DNA of 12,229 nucleotides from Tepidimicrobium sp. GTDB taxonomy: Bacteria; Bacillota; Clostridia; Tissierellales; Tepidimicrobiaceae. Below the pieces are notes generated by a model. It worked only from the letters and a program-made list of their open reading frames with translations, did not search any database and was not told where the DNA came from. Every line of letters starts with the position of its first letter. Position 1 is the first letter of the stretch. This document shows, in pieces, positions 1 to 7,313 of the stretch. A program made the position numbers and the translations under genes. Location of the stretch: positions 1 through 12,229 of the forward strand of contig DUNJ01000064.1 in the NCBI GenBank assembly GCA_012839395.1, in the 5' to 3' direction.

Positions 1-708
1 TTCTTCTGTGTCAGTAATATCAGGAATAAGGGGAGTTCTAGGGATCAAAATAAAATCCATTTTTTGCGATAAGCCGTACAAAGATTTGAAATTTCCTAAT
101 ATATTATGGTTTGAAACGCCACAATATTTACGATGCCTATCAGAATCAATAAGCTTTAAATCATAATATATTAGATCAATAAAGGGTAAAATATGCTTTT
201 TGATCAAGGAAAGTTTAAACTGACCACATGTCTCCAATAATGTATGTATTTTATTCTCCTTAAGTTTTGATAACAATTGGCCTATAAAAACGGGAAACAT
301 AGTGGGCTCTCCACCGGAAAGAGTTACACCACCGCCTGAGACATTATAAAACTCCTTATCTTTTAAAACTCTTTCTGTAATTTCATTAACTGACATGGAA
401 AATCCAACACGGGTAAGTGCTTTAGAAGGGCATACATCTACACAAGCGAAACAAAGATTACATTTTTTACGATCAATATCAATAGTTTTATATCCTGCAA
501 TGGCATTTATAGTGCAGACTTTTTGGCATTCACCACAGTTAATACACTTTGAGGCATCGTAAGATAGTTCACTGTAGGGGTTTTTACTCTCTGGATTATG
601 ACACCAGATACAACTAATTGGACATCCCTTAAAAAATACAACAGAGCGAATACCGGGGCCATCGTCCAAGGAATTTCCCTTAATTTCAAGAATTAGCGGC
701 TGATCCAT
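1..708 (-). CDS. Glycyl-radical enzyme activating protein (radical SAM), C-terminus cut by window edge
   Basis: This is a radical SAM activase that would install the glycyl radical on a partner enzyme of the pyruvate formate-lyase superfamily. The frame is open for 236 codons from ATG at 708 to the window edge, so the 3' end is missing. Residues about 13-17 read DDGPG, followed by the radical SAM cluster motif C-x3-C-x2-C in GCPISCIWCHNPES. Two ferredoxin-like four-cysteine inserts follow (CINCGECQKVC and CNLCFACVDVC), then the SAM-binding LSGGEP. The two-cluster insert is typical of activases for non-PFL partners such as diol or glycerol dehydratases, choline lyase or arylacetate decarboxylases, and is absent from short PflA. 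The ribosome binding site is AGGGGG about 8 nt before ATG. The gene has its own promoter overlapping a palindrome and lies downstream of a TetR gene. The partner enzyme is not in the window, so its substrate cannot be named. The family call is firm. Confidence 0.93.
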   Translation of the reverse strand, partial: MDQPLILEIKGNSLDDGPGIRSVVFFKGCPISCIWCHNPESKNPYSELSYDASKCINCGECQKVCTINAIAGYKTIDIDRKKCNLCFACVDVCPSKALTRVGFSMSVNEITERVLKDKEFYNVSGGGVTLSGGEPTMFPVFIGQLLSKLKENKIHTLLETCGQFKLSLIKKHILPFIDLIYYDLKLIDSDRHRKYCGVSNHNILGNFKSLYGLSQKMDFILIPRTPLIPDITDTEE

Positions 709-725
709 AATAAATTCCCCCTATT

Positions 726-764
726 AAAATAAGTTATAATAACAGTGTTATTATAACTTATTTT
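726..764. promoter_or_regulatory. 39-bp perfect palindrome, likely TetR-family operator
   Basis: The left arm AAAATAAGTTATAATAACA (726-744) and right arm (746-764) are perfect 19-nt inverted repeats around a single central base (745). It covers the end of the -10 box and the expected transcription start of the activase promoter. A one-base spacer cannot form a normal RNA loop and the arms are extremely AT-rich, so a DNA operator is more likely than a terminator. TetR-family proteins commonly bind palindromes of this kind next to their own genes. Which protein binds is inferred from proximity only; the arm length would allow one dimer on an extended site or two overlapping dimers. Confidence 0.75.
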
Positions 765-788
765 AGTTCATTATGCATAAATTGTCAA
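760..788 (-). promoter_or_regulatory. Sigma-A-type promoter of the activase gene
   Basis: On the minus strand, TTGACA (788-783) is separated by exactly 17 nt from TAAAAT (765-760). It lies between the tetR stop codon and the activase start, so the activase can be transcribed independently of tetR. The -10 box overlaps the first bases of the large palindrome at 726-764, a position that suits repression by a bound regulator. Confidence 0.8.
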
Positions 789-812
789 TTGAAAACTGGT
801 CTTTTATTTACT

Positions 813-1460
813 TTATTTACCTACGGAATTTATAATACTGTCAATAAACCTATATATTCTTTTATCACTTATGGTTTGTTTACCAGTAGAAAAAATATAA
901 TCAATAACCTGACTATTCCAAAGAGATATAAACCCATGAATACTACAAATAATTTCAAGGACTATATCCTCTTTATCTTCATCAGATTTATTATCCATAA
1001 AATCACATGCTAAAATACAAGATTGTGCAAGTTCAAGAACCCTCAGAGCAGTTTCCATTTCCCTATGAGCGGCCTCTTCAACAGCTGTACCTAGGAAATC
1101 ATAATACTTAGGTACTCGCCAAACCATCATAATATTGTAGAGATTGGACTCTTCAACCCCAAATCGAATATAAGAATATAGCATATTTCTTAGGATTGTC
1201 TCGGGCGGATCCTCTGGATTTATAGATTCATACATTTTATCATAGAGCATTTGAAAACCTTGCTCTACTACAGCCAAATATATTTCGTCCTTATTTAAAA
1301 AATACTGATATATGGTTGTAGCTGTAAGGCCTAACTTAGAAGCCAATTTTCTCATACTAAAATTGGGATATCCATCATTGCTTATTATATCCAGGGATAC
1401 CTTTAATATCTTTTTCCTTATCTTTAAAGTCTCTTCGGGACTGCGTGGGGGACGCGACAT
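813..1460 (-). CDS. TetR/AcrR-family transcriptional regulator
   Basis: A 215-residue protein, usual TetR size. Residues about 10-60 form the N-terminal DNA-binding domain, with the helix-turn-helix at about 34-54 (FSMRKLASKLGLTATTIYQYF) followed by the characteristic NKDEIYLAV. The remainder is a helical ligand-binding and dimerisation domain; the segment IHGFISLW near residues 174-181 resembles the WHG-type TetR C-terminal domain. It presumably represses the downstream activase gene through the palindrome at 726-764. Start ATG at 1460 has a modest ribosome binding site (AGAAAGG, about 12 nt upstream). No clear terminator separates it from pyrE, 156 bp upstream, so read-through from the pyr operon is possible. 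The inducer is unknown; linkage to a glycyl-radical activase suggests the substrate of that pathway. Confidence 0.9.
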   Translation of the reverse strand: MSRPPRSPEETLKIRKKILKVSLDIISNDGYPNFSMRKLASKLGLTATTIYQYFLNKDEIYLAVVEQGFQMLYDKMYESINPEDPPETILRNMLYSYIRFGVEESNLYNIMMVWRVPKYYDFLGTAVEEAAHREMETALRVLELAQSCILACDFMDNKSDEDKEDIVLEIICSIHGFISLWNSQVIDYIFSTGKQTISDKRIYRFIDSIINSVGK

Positions 1461-1616
1461 ATAGTCTTCATTCCTTTCTAATAAATAACTTCTCCTGTAA
1501 ATTCAATCTTAACTTTCTCAATAACTCCTTCGAAATAAAAAATTTCTCATCTACATATTGCCTTTTTGATAAATTATTATCAAGGAGGTTTCCATGTTTT
1601 TTTATATCTCATTAAT

Positions 1617-2174
1617 TTAGTCTATTCTCCTACTTCCGGGCTTGATTATCGATACATTTTCTTTACAAAGTGGGCAATCTTCTTCTTCGTATGTATTTAT
1701 ACTAAGCCGTACTCCTTCATAGATTGGATATTCAATATCTCCACTACTCCTATCTACAATACAGGCTATACCTACTACTTTCCCACCTAGTTCTTCTACT
1801 GCTTTTATAGCTTCAAAAGCAGATTTACCTGTAGTCACTACATCTTCCGCAATTAAAACTTTTTGGTCCTTCCCCATGGTAAACCCTCGCCTAAATTTCA
1901 TCTTTCCATCTTCCCTTTCAACAAATATACCAGGTTTTCCGGTTTGACGAGCAAGTTCATAGCTAACTATTATGCCTCCCATAGCAGGACCAACTACTAG
2001 ATCGAAATCTATGCCATCTAATTTTTTCACTATTGACTGTATCGCCTTCTCTGCCTTGTCCGGATACATTAATAGCTTGGCACACTGAACATATCCGTCG
2101 CTATGTTTTCCCGATGTAAGCAGAAAATGTCCTTCTAACAATGCCCCTGTTTGTTTCAACAAGTCGATTAACAT
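1617..2174 (-). CDS. pyrE: Orotate phosphoribosyltransferase
   Basis: Converts orotate plus PRPP to orotidine 5'-monophosphate and pyrophosphate, the fifth step of UMP synthesis, in the cytoplasm. At 185 residues it is a normal bacterial length. The PRPP-binding signature is VLIAEDVVTTGKSA (residues 106-119), and the orotate-loop region SGKHSDGY lies at 21-28. The C-terminus carries CPLC (167-170) and ends PGSRRID, as in the PyrE branch found in many anaerobes and thermophiles rather than the E. coli type. ATG at 2174 directly follows the pyrD stop (TAAATG), with GAGGAG inside the end of pyrD as ribosome binding site, so the two are probably translationally coupled. It is the last recognisable gene of the pyr operon; no convincing terminator follows. 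Confidence 0.96.
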   Translation of the reverse strand: MLIDLLKQTGALLEGHFLLTSGKHSDGYVQCAKLLMYPDKAEKAIQSIVKKLDGIDFDLVVGPAMGGIIVSYELARQTGKPGIFVEREDGKMKFRRGFTMGKDQKVLIAEDVVTTGKSAFEAIKAVEELGGKVVGIACIVDRSSGDIEYPIYEGVRLSINTYEEEDCPLCKENVSIIKPGSRRID

Positions 2175-3077
2175 TTAGACCACTCCTCTTATCTCATCTA
2201 ATGATTTAATTCCCTCATCTTTCATAAATTCCTCTATTCCTTCTATTATATCTATAGATATATCCGGTTTTATAAAGTTTGCAGTTCCCACCTGTATGCA
2301 GTGGGCTCCTGCCATTATAAATTCAATAGCATCTCCATAATCCATTATACCACCAAGGCCTATTATGGGAATATCTACAGCCTTGGATACCTCATAAACC
2401 ATCCTCAAAGCGATCGGTTTTATACACGGTCCAGATAATCCTGCTGTAATATTGTTGAATACAGGCTTTCTATTATATATATCTATGGCCATACCATTAA
2501 ATGTATTTACAAGAGATAGTCCATCTGCACCAGCTTTGGTACAAGATTCAGCCATCTCCACTATATCTTCGGCATTGGGAGATAATTTTACTATAAGGGG
2601 CTTCTTACATGCACTTCTTACTTCTGTCACCACCTCATAGGCAGTTTTAGATCTTATGCCAAATGCCATGCCACCCTTCTTGACATTAGGGCAGGATATA
2701 TTTAGCTCTATAATGTCTATATTGGTATCATTTAATTTATCAACAGATATTATATACTCCTCCAATGTATTGCCACCTACATTAGCCAATATAACCGTAC
2801 CTTGTTTTTCCATAAATGGTAGTTCATTTTCGATAAATCCATCTATTCCTGGATTCTGCAACCCTATGCTATTCATAATTCCGCTAGCGACTTCATATAT
2901 CCTAATGCCCTTATTTCCATCTCTTTTATTTAAAGTCAATCCTTTGGAAGATATCCCGCCTAATCTTGATAACGGAAAATACTCTGCATACTCCCTTCCA
3001 AAACCAAAAGTACCTGAGGCTACAATTACAGGATTTTTAAATTCTACGCCACATATTTCAACCTTAGTGCTAATCAT
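2175..3077 (-). CDS. pyrD: Dihydroorotate dehydrogenase, class 1B catalytic subunit
   Basis: FMN-dependent oxidation of dihydroorotate to orotate. In class 1B the electrons pass to NAD+ through the PyrK subunit encoded just upstream. The 300-residue protein has SSKGLT (43-48) for the FMN/substrate region, the substrate-asparagine stretch NSIGLQNPG (69-77), and NISCPNVKKGG with the catalytic Cys129 that marks class 1 enzymes (class 2 has Ser). FMN phosphate-binding motifs GLGGIMDYGDA and AGAHCIQVGTANF lie near the C-terminus. There is no membrane-anchoring N-terminal extension. ATG at 3077 overlaps the end of pyrK by 8 nt and has a strong GAGGAGGT ribosome binding site. Adjacency to pyrK supports the PyrD2-PyrK2 complex. 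Confidence 0.97.
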   Translation of the reverse strand: MISTKVEICGVEFKNPVIVASGTFGFGREYAEYFPLSRLGGISSKGLTLNKRDGNKGIRIYEVASGIMNSIGLQNPGIDGFIENELPFMEKQGTVILANVGGNTLEEYIISVDKLNDTNIDIIELNISCPNVKKGGMAFGIRSKTAYEVVTEVRSACKKPLIVKLSPNAEDIVEMAESCTKAGADGLSLVNTFNGMAIDIYNRKPVFNNITAGLSGPCIKPIALRMVYEVSKAVDIPIIGLGGIMDYGDAIEFIMAGAHCIQVGTANFIKPDISIDIIEGIEEFMKDEGIKSLDEIRGVV

Positions 3078-3822
3078 CGAAAATTACCTCCTCACCTGAA
3101 AAAACAGGTCCCTCCTTACAAACCCTTAACATACCCGAGGTAGTTTCTATGGCACAACCCAGGCAAGTTCCTATTCCGCAGGCCATTCTATTTTCCATCG
3201 ATACATAAACTGGCACATTTTTTTCCTTACACATTTCCACTACCGTTTTGATCATAGGAGTAGGGCCACAGGTTATAACAGTATCGTATTTTTCTGGTAT
3301 AAACAGTTCTGTAACAAATCCCTTGTGCCCAACCGAACCATCTTCCGTCGTTATATATATATTATTTACCTTTCCTTCTATCCTATCTGTGTAATATGGT
3401 ACACTTCTAAACCCACAATAAAAATCCATGTTATTTCCCAATCGCTTCATAAGATATATTAAAGGAGCTATTCCTATTCCTCCGGATATAAGGGCTACCT
3501 TTCCCTTAACATTTAGATCAAATCCAGCCCCCAAAGGCCCTAGTAATTCTAAAACATCCCCTTCCTTCAACTTAGAAAAAATATGGGTTCCCCTTCCTCT
3601 CACCTCATATAGAAAGGTAATGACACCATTGGAAATATCGGATATGCTAATAGGTCGTGCTAAAAATGGATCCATGGCTTCCCAGCCCCTTAACATATAG
3701 AACTGGCCCGGCTTTCCCTTAAAACCAAATCCTGGATCACAGGTAGCAAGTTTCATCTCATATATATTAGGTGCTATCTGGATATTGGAGGGAATTATTC
3801 CCTTTCTATAACTTCGTTTCAC
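3070..3822 (-). CDS. pyrK: Dihydroorotate dehydrogenase electron transfer subunit
   Basis: FAD and [2Fe-2S] subunit that moves electrons from PyrD to NAD+. The 250-residue protein has the ferredoxin-reductase fold: the FAD-binding motif ARPISIS (55-61), the nucleotide-binding SGGIGIAPL (113-121), and the NAD-domain CGPTPM (185-190). The C-terminal 2Fe-2S ligands are visible as Cys215, Cys220, Cys223 and Cys235 (CGIGTCLGC then C), the spacing typical of PyrK. The start is GTG at 3822, preceded by AGGAGG nine bases upstream, and lies 17 nt inside the end of pyrF. The paired pyrK-pyrD order is that of other Firmicutes. Confidence 0.97.
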   Translation of the reverse strand: MKRSYRKGIIPSNIQIAPNIYEMKLATCDPGFGFKGKPGQFYMLRGWEAMDPFLARPISISDISNGVITFLYEVRGRGTHIFSKLKEGDVLELLGPLGAGFDLNVKGKVALISGGIGIAPLIYLMKRLGNNMDFYCGFRSVPYYTDRIEGKVNNIYITTEDGSVGHKGFVTELFIPEKYDTVITCGPTPMIKTVVEMCKEKNVPVYVSMENRMACGIGTCLGCAIETTSGMLRVCKEGPVFSGEEVIFDD

Positions 3823-4669
3823 TTTGGATATCCTCCTTCATAGTCAATACCGCTTCCCTAATATACCTATCAAAATTTTCTATCCCATCATCATGCCCCT
3901 TGAAAGCTGTAATAATCCCCCTGGAGGAATTTACAACCCCCCCATTGCCATCACTTAGATACATAGCCACATCCTTTCCCTTTCCCCCTTGATGGCCATA
4001 TCCAGGGATTAAGAAAAACATGTTTTTATATCTATTCCTAATTTCCTCCGCCTCATCTATATGGGTCCCTCCCACCACCGCTCCTATAGGGCTATAACCG
4101 TAATCACCTAAGTACTTGGAGCCCATTTCATTTAGCTTATCCCCTATATGATAGTATAGCTTCTTTCCTTCCACATTTAAATATTGTATATCCTTTGCCC
4201 CAGGGTTAGAAGTTCTAAGCAGTACAAAAACTCCTTTATCCCCTCTTTCGATATACCTTAAATATGGGGTTATACTATCAAATCCCATATATGGGTTTAA
4301 TGTTATAAAGTCCGCTTCAAATTCCCCATCCAAATGGGCCTTTGCATACATTTCAGCGGTAGATGATATGTCACCCCTTTTGATATCTCCAATAGATAGG
4401 GAATTCTTAGATTTTACATATTCTAAAGTCCTCTTATAGGCTTCCAATCCCTTCAATCCATAGGCTTCATAAAAGGCTATCTGAAGCTTAAAGATTGGAA
4501 CTATGTCGTAGATATTGTCTATGATCCTTCTATTGAATTGAAATAGTATTTCATCTATATCTCCATGCTTTTCTTTCATATCTTCTGGCACATAGTCCAA
4601 ATGGGTATCTAGGCCAACACATACATTTCCTTTGTTTTTTACTTCTTTATATAGCCTATCTATTATCAA
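3806..4669 (-). CDS. pyrF: Orotidine 5'-phosphate decarboxylase (type 2)
   Basis: Decarboxylates OMP to UMP, the last step of the pathway. The 287-residue length and the signature IGDIKRGDISST (93-104), with the catalytic Asp95-Lys97-Asp100 array, place it in the longer type 2 subfamily rather than the roughly 240-residue B. subtilis/E. coli type. The N-terminal VCVGLDTH (16-23) binds substrate and the C-terminal IPGYGHQGG forms the phosphate-binding loop. The start is TTG at 4669, supported by GGAGGG seven bases upstream; this overlaps pyrC by 14 nt. Its C-terminus overlaps the start of pyrK. Confidence 0.96.
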   Translation of the reverse strand: MIIDRLYKEVKNKGNVCVGLDTHLDYVPEDMKEKHGDIDEILFQFNRRIIDNIYDIVPIFKLQIAFYEAYGLKGLEAYKRTLEYVKSKNSLSIGDIKRGDISSTAEMYAKAHLDGEFEADFITLNPYMGFDSITPYLRYIERGDKGVFVLLRTSNPGAKDIQYLNVEGKKLYYHIGDKLNEMGSKYLGDYGYSPIGAVVGGTHIDEAEEIRNRYKNMFFLIPGYGHQGGKGKDVAMYLSDGNGGVVNSSRGIITAFKGHDDGIENFDRYIREAVLTMKEDIQSETKL

Positions 4670-5858
4670 CTGTTATCCCTCCATCATACTTAATTTCGCC
4701 TTTTCTTATAGTAGCAACTACCTCTCCGTAAAACTTTTTCCCATTAAAAGGTGTATTTTTCCCCTTGGATACAAACTTATCGCAGTCAATCTCTATTTCC
4801 TTGTTTAGATCCACTATAACTATATCCCCATCATACCCCTTGTCTATCCTACCTTTGTTTGCCCCCATCAATCTCCCTGGCGTTCCAGACATAAGCTGAG
4901 ATAATCTAGTCAATGGAATCTGCCCTAATTTCACCAGCGTAGTATAGCATATGGAAAAAGCTGTCTCTATTCCTGAAATTCCCGGGGCCCCCTTCCTCTT
5001 ATCTTCCTCAGAATGAGGTGCATGATCGGTTGCTATAACATCCACGGTTCCATCCACTATTCCAAGTATAATAGCCCTAACATCATCTACGCTCCTTATT
5101 GGTGGGTTAACTTTATAATCGTTATCGTATAGCGCTATATGGTGAGGGGTCACCTCACAGGTAACGTTTATCCCGTCTTTCTTTGCCTTTCTTATCCCTT
5201 CAATAGCCTCCTTGGTGCTCACATGAGCTAAATGTAACCTAGCTCCTGTCAACTTAGATAGATATATATCCCTAAAGGTCATCAAGTTTTCCGATAATCT
5301 GGTGTCCTCTTTGACTATTTCCCTATCTTCCTCATGAGCAATTATAGTTAAGTCCAATTCATCCGCTTTTATCATAGCCTTGTACATTATATAATTGGAT
5401 TGAACTCCCCTGCCGTCATCCGATATAAATTTTACCCTCCTATCCAAATCGTCTAAATGATCCAACGTCCTACCATCAAAATTTTTAGTTATAGAAACGG
5501 TCTGGTGTATATCTATTAAGTCCAGCTCAGCTGATCTATTTAGTACATGGTTTACCACATCCATATTACTACATATGGGATCAGTGTTGCCCATGAGATT
5601 TACTAGAGTATATCCCCCCTTCAATGCTGCCCTGCTACCGGTATATATATCCTCCTTATAGGTATATCCCGGTTCTCTAAAATGAACATGCATATCTATA
5701 AATGAAGGCAATGCTACTAAGCCATTACCCTCTATGGTCGTACAGTTGTAGGGAAGATCCTTACCATAGTCCTCGATTTTCCCATCCTTTATATAGATAT
5801 CCCCTCGCATATCCTTCATTTCATCGACCATTCTAATATTCCTAATTAAAATATCCAC
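4656..5858 (-). CDS. pyrC: Dihydroorotase (type I, cyclic amidohydrolase)
   Basis: Interconverts N-carbamoyl-L-aspartate and dihydroorotate. I chose GTG at 5858 (400 residues) because GGGAGGG stands six bases upstream of it; an in-frame TTG at 5873 would give 405 residues but would start within that ribosome binding site. Numbering from the GTG, binuclear zinc ligands are visible as His57 and His59 (DMHVHFREPG), Asp148 (SDDGRG), His175 (IIAHEED), His212 (LHLAHVST) and Asp278 (ATDHAPH). Substrate residues of the REPG loop are intact, so it looks catalytically competent and is not a PyrC-like non-catalytic paralogue. GTG follows the pyrI stop by two bases, indicating coupled translation. It overlaps pyrF at its 3' end. 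Confidence 0.95.
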   Translation of the reverse strand: MDILIRNIRMVDEMKDMRGDIYIKDGKIEDYGKDLPYNCTTIEGNGLVALPSFIDMHVHFREPGYTYKEDIYTGSRAALKGGYTLVNLMGNTDPICSNMDVVNHVLNRSAELDLIDIHQTVSITKNFDGRTLDHLDDLDRRVKFISDDGRGVQSNYIMYKAMIKADELDLTIIAHEEDREIVKEDTRLSENLMTFRDIYLSKLTGARLHLAHVSTKEAIEGIRKAKKDGINVTCEVTPHHIALYDNDYKVNPPIRSVDDVRAIILGIVDGTVDVIATDHAPHSEEDKRKGAPGISGIETAFSICYTTLVKLGQIPLTRLSQLMSGTPGRLMGANKGRIDKGYDGDIVIVDLNKEIEIDCDKFVSKGKNTPFNGKKFYGEVVATIRKGEIKYDGGITVDNR

Positions 5859-5860
5859 CC

Positions 5861-6289
5861 TTATCCCTCCCAAGAATATATTTGATCACAGTATTCACAC
5901 TTATAGGCCCCCTTTTCTTCATCCATTAATACAAATTTATGAACTATATTCCTTTCCAAAGATGTCACACATCGCGGATTCTTGCATTTAATTATGCCTT
6001 CAACTTTTCTAGGTAGGGATAGGTTTATCTTCTCAACAATTTTTTCATCTTCGATTATATTTACTGTTATATTAGGGTCTATGAAGCCCAACATTGCTAA
6101 ATCCAAATCTATCCTATTCTCTATCTTGATTAAATCCTTCTTTCCAAATTTTTTACTTGGCGCATTCATTATCAGGGCTACCGTAAAATCTGCCTTATCC
6201 AGCTCTAGATATTTAAATATGCTAAATCCGCCACCTGCACGTATATGGTCTATCACTATTCCCTTCGAAATACTATCGATATACAACAT
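5861..6289 (-). CDS. pyrI: Aspartate carbamoyltransferase regulatory chain
   Basis: Regulatory subunit that binds nucleotides and joins PyrB trimers into an allosteric holoenzyme. The 142 residues comprise an N-terminal allosteric domain and a C-terminal zinc domain with four cysteines, Cys102, Cys107, Cys131 and Cys134 (C-x4-C and C-x2-C). Residues aligning with the E. coli nucleotide-site Asp19-His20, Lys60 and Lys94 appear kept as Asp14-His15, Lys55 (DLIKIEN) and Lys87, by my own hand alignment, so feedback by CTP/UTP and activation by ATP are plausible. The start ATG shares one base with the pyrB stop (TAATG). It is about ten residues shorter than E. coli PyrI, mostly at the N-terminus. 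Confidence 0.96.
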   Translation of the reverse strand: MLYIDSISKGIVIDHIRAGGGFSIFKYLELDKADFTVALIMNAPSKKFGKKDLIKIENRIDLDLAMLGFIDPNITVNIIEDEKIVEKINLSLPRKVEGIIKCKNPRCVTSLERNIVHKFVLMDEEKGAYKCEYCDQIYSWEG

Positions 6290-7212
6290 TATGCCACCCC
6301 CAATAGTTTTGCAATAAGTGCCATTCTTACATACATCCCGTATTTAAGCTGATCAAAATAACAGGCCCTTGGATCTTCATCTATTTCATAGCTAATTTCA
6401 TTGACCCTAGGAAAGGGATGCAGTATGGATAGATCATCTTTGGCCAGTTTCAACTTATCCCTATCCAATATATAGCTATCCTTTAACCTTATATAATCGG
6501 CCTCATTGAAAAATCTTTCCTTTTGTACCCTAGTCATGTATAGTATATCCAATGAGTCCATTACTTCTTCTAATCTTTCAATTTCCATAAATGGGATACC
6601 TTTATTTGTTAAAACTTCAGTTCTGATATATTCCGGTATTTGCAATTCGTTGGGAGATATCAATACGAATTTCACGCCTTCGTATCTGGACATTGCTTTT
6701 ATTAAGGAATGGACTGTACGACCAAATTTTAGGTCTCCGCATAGACCAATGGTCAAGTTGGAAAGTCTCCCCTTCACTTCCTTTATAGTGAGGAGATCTG
6801 TTAAGGTTTGGGTTGGATGCTGGTGACCTCCGTCCCCTGCATTTATGATGGGTACTGATGAATAATAGGATGCATATTTGGGTGCTCCCTCCTTGGGATG
6901 TCTCATGGCGATAATATCTACATAGGAAGCAACAGTTCTTATGGTATCTGGGATGCTTTCACCCTTCATAACCGAGCTAGAGCCCGGCTCTGCAAAACCA
7001 ATCACCCTTCCACCTAATCTAATCATAGCTGCCTCAAAGCTAAATCTAGTCCTTGTACTGGGTTCATAAAATAGAGTTCCTAATATTTTTTCATCACATA
7101 GGTTTTTAAAATCTCCTTGATTATTGATTATCTCTTCTGCTAATTCAAGGATGCTCTCCAGCTCTTCTATGGAAAAATCCTTAGGATCTATCAAATGTCT
7201 TCCCTTTAACAT
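6289..7212 (-). CDS. pyrB: Aspartate carbamoyltransferase catalytic chain
   Basis: Condenses carbamoyl phosphate with L-aspartate to N-carbamoyl-aspartate, the committed step. The 307-residue length matches the family. The carbamoyl-phosphate loop is YEPSTRTRFSFE (STRTR at 52-56); the mobile loop residue from the neighbouring subunit is Lys83 (SVMKGES); HPTQTL (132-137) holds the active-site histidine; the aspartate-binding 240s-type region and LHPFPR follow. The close presence of pyrI suggests the dodecameric class B enzyme. First gene of the pyr operon; ATG at 7212 has a very strong AAAAGGAGG ribosome binding site, which lies inside the 3' arm of a possible hairpin (7224-7253). Confidence 0.97.
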   Translation of the reverse strand: MLKGRHLIDPKDFSIEELESILELAEEIINNQGDFKNLCDEKILGTLFYEPSTRTRFSFEAAMIRLGGRVIGFAEPGSSSVMKGESIPDTIRTVASYVDIIAMRHPKEGAPKYASYYSSVPIINAGDGGHQHPTQTLTDLLTIKEVKGRLSNLTIGLCGDLKFGRTVHSLIKAMSRYEGVKFVLISPNELQIPEYIRTEVLTNKGIPFMEIERLEEVMDSLDILYMTRVQKERFFNEADYIRLKDSYILDRDKLKLAKDDLSILHPFPRVNEISYEIDEDPRACYFDQLKYGMYVRMALIAKLLGVA

Positions 7213-7223
7213 GTTTCCAGCCT

Positions 7224-7253
7224 CCTTTTAATTCTTCTGGATGCGATTAAAGG
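7224..7253 (-). promoter_or_regulatory. Putative second hairpin sequestering the pyrB ribosome binding site
   Basis: On the minus strand, CCTTTAA (7253-7247) can pair with TTAAAAGG (7231-7224) with one bulged A. The 3' arm includes part of the pyrB ribosome binding site (7229-7221). The loop contains ATCCAGAAG, which resembles the TCCAGAGAG loop of PyrR sites but lacks the full conserved GNGAG, and AAACCTTTAA before it repeats the sequence before the genuine PyrR hairpin. It may be a degenerate copy of the PyrR site or a purely structural translation control. Binding is not shown. Confidence 0.45.
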
Positions 7254-7260
7254 TTTGCGT

Positions 7261-7284
7261 AAAAAAACCTCCCCGAAGGAAGGC
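7261..7284 (-). terminator. pyr operon attenuator (intrinsic terminator)
   Basis: In the pyr leader RNA, CCUUCC (7283-7278) pairs with GGGAGG (7273-7268) across a UUCG loop, with seven U residues straight after (7267-7261). This is a textbook factor-independent terminator placed before pyrB, between the PyrR-type hairpin and the first gene, so it would stop pyr transcription when pyrimidines are plentiful. Confidence 0.9.
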
Positions 7285-7313
7285 ATAAGTGTCCCGTAAA
7301 TTACGCTTTCCTT
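7276..7313 (-). promoter_or_regulatory. pyr antiterminator stem
   Basis: AAGGAAAGCGUAA (7313-7301) pairs with UUAUGCCUUCCUU (7288-7276) over 13 positions with one A-C mismatch and one G-U pair; the loop is 12 nt. Its 3' arm contains the 5' arm of the terminator and its 5' arm contains the 3' arm of the PyrR-binding hairpin. The three structures are therefore mutually exclusive in the order expected for PyrR attenuation: protein-bound hairpin, then terminator; no protein, then antiterminator and read-through. Confidence 0.82.

Noticed and set aside
507..689. Minus-strand 60-codon frame
   Set aside because: Alternative frame within the activase gene; the correct frame from 708 carries all the cysteine motifs.
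726..764. Large palindrome as the tetR terminator
   Set aside because: One-base spacer, no GC-rich stem, and overlap with a consensus -10 box make an operator more likely.
1566..1583. Inverted repeat as a pyrE terminator
   Set aside because: Stem of seven A/T-rich pairs with no T-run on either strand; not a convincing intrinsic terminator.
2656..3099. Plus-strand open frame of 147 codons
   Set aside because: Lies entirely antisense to pyrD, whose motifs are intact; no ribosome binding site or family resemblance.
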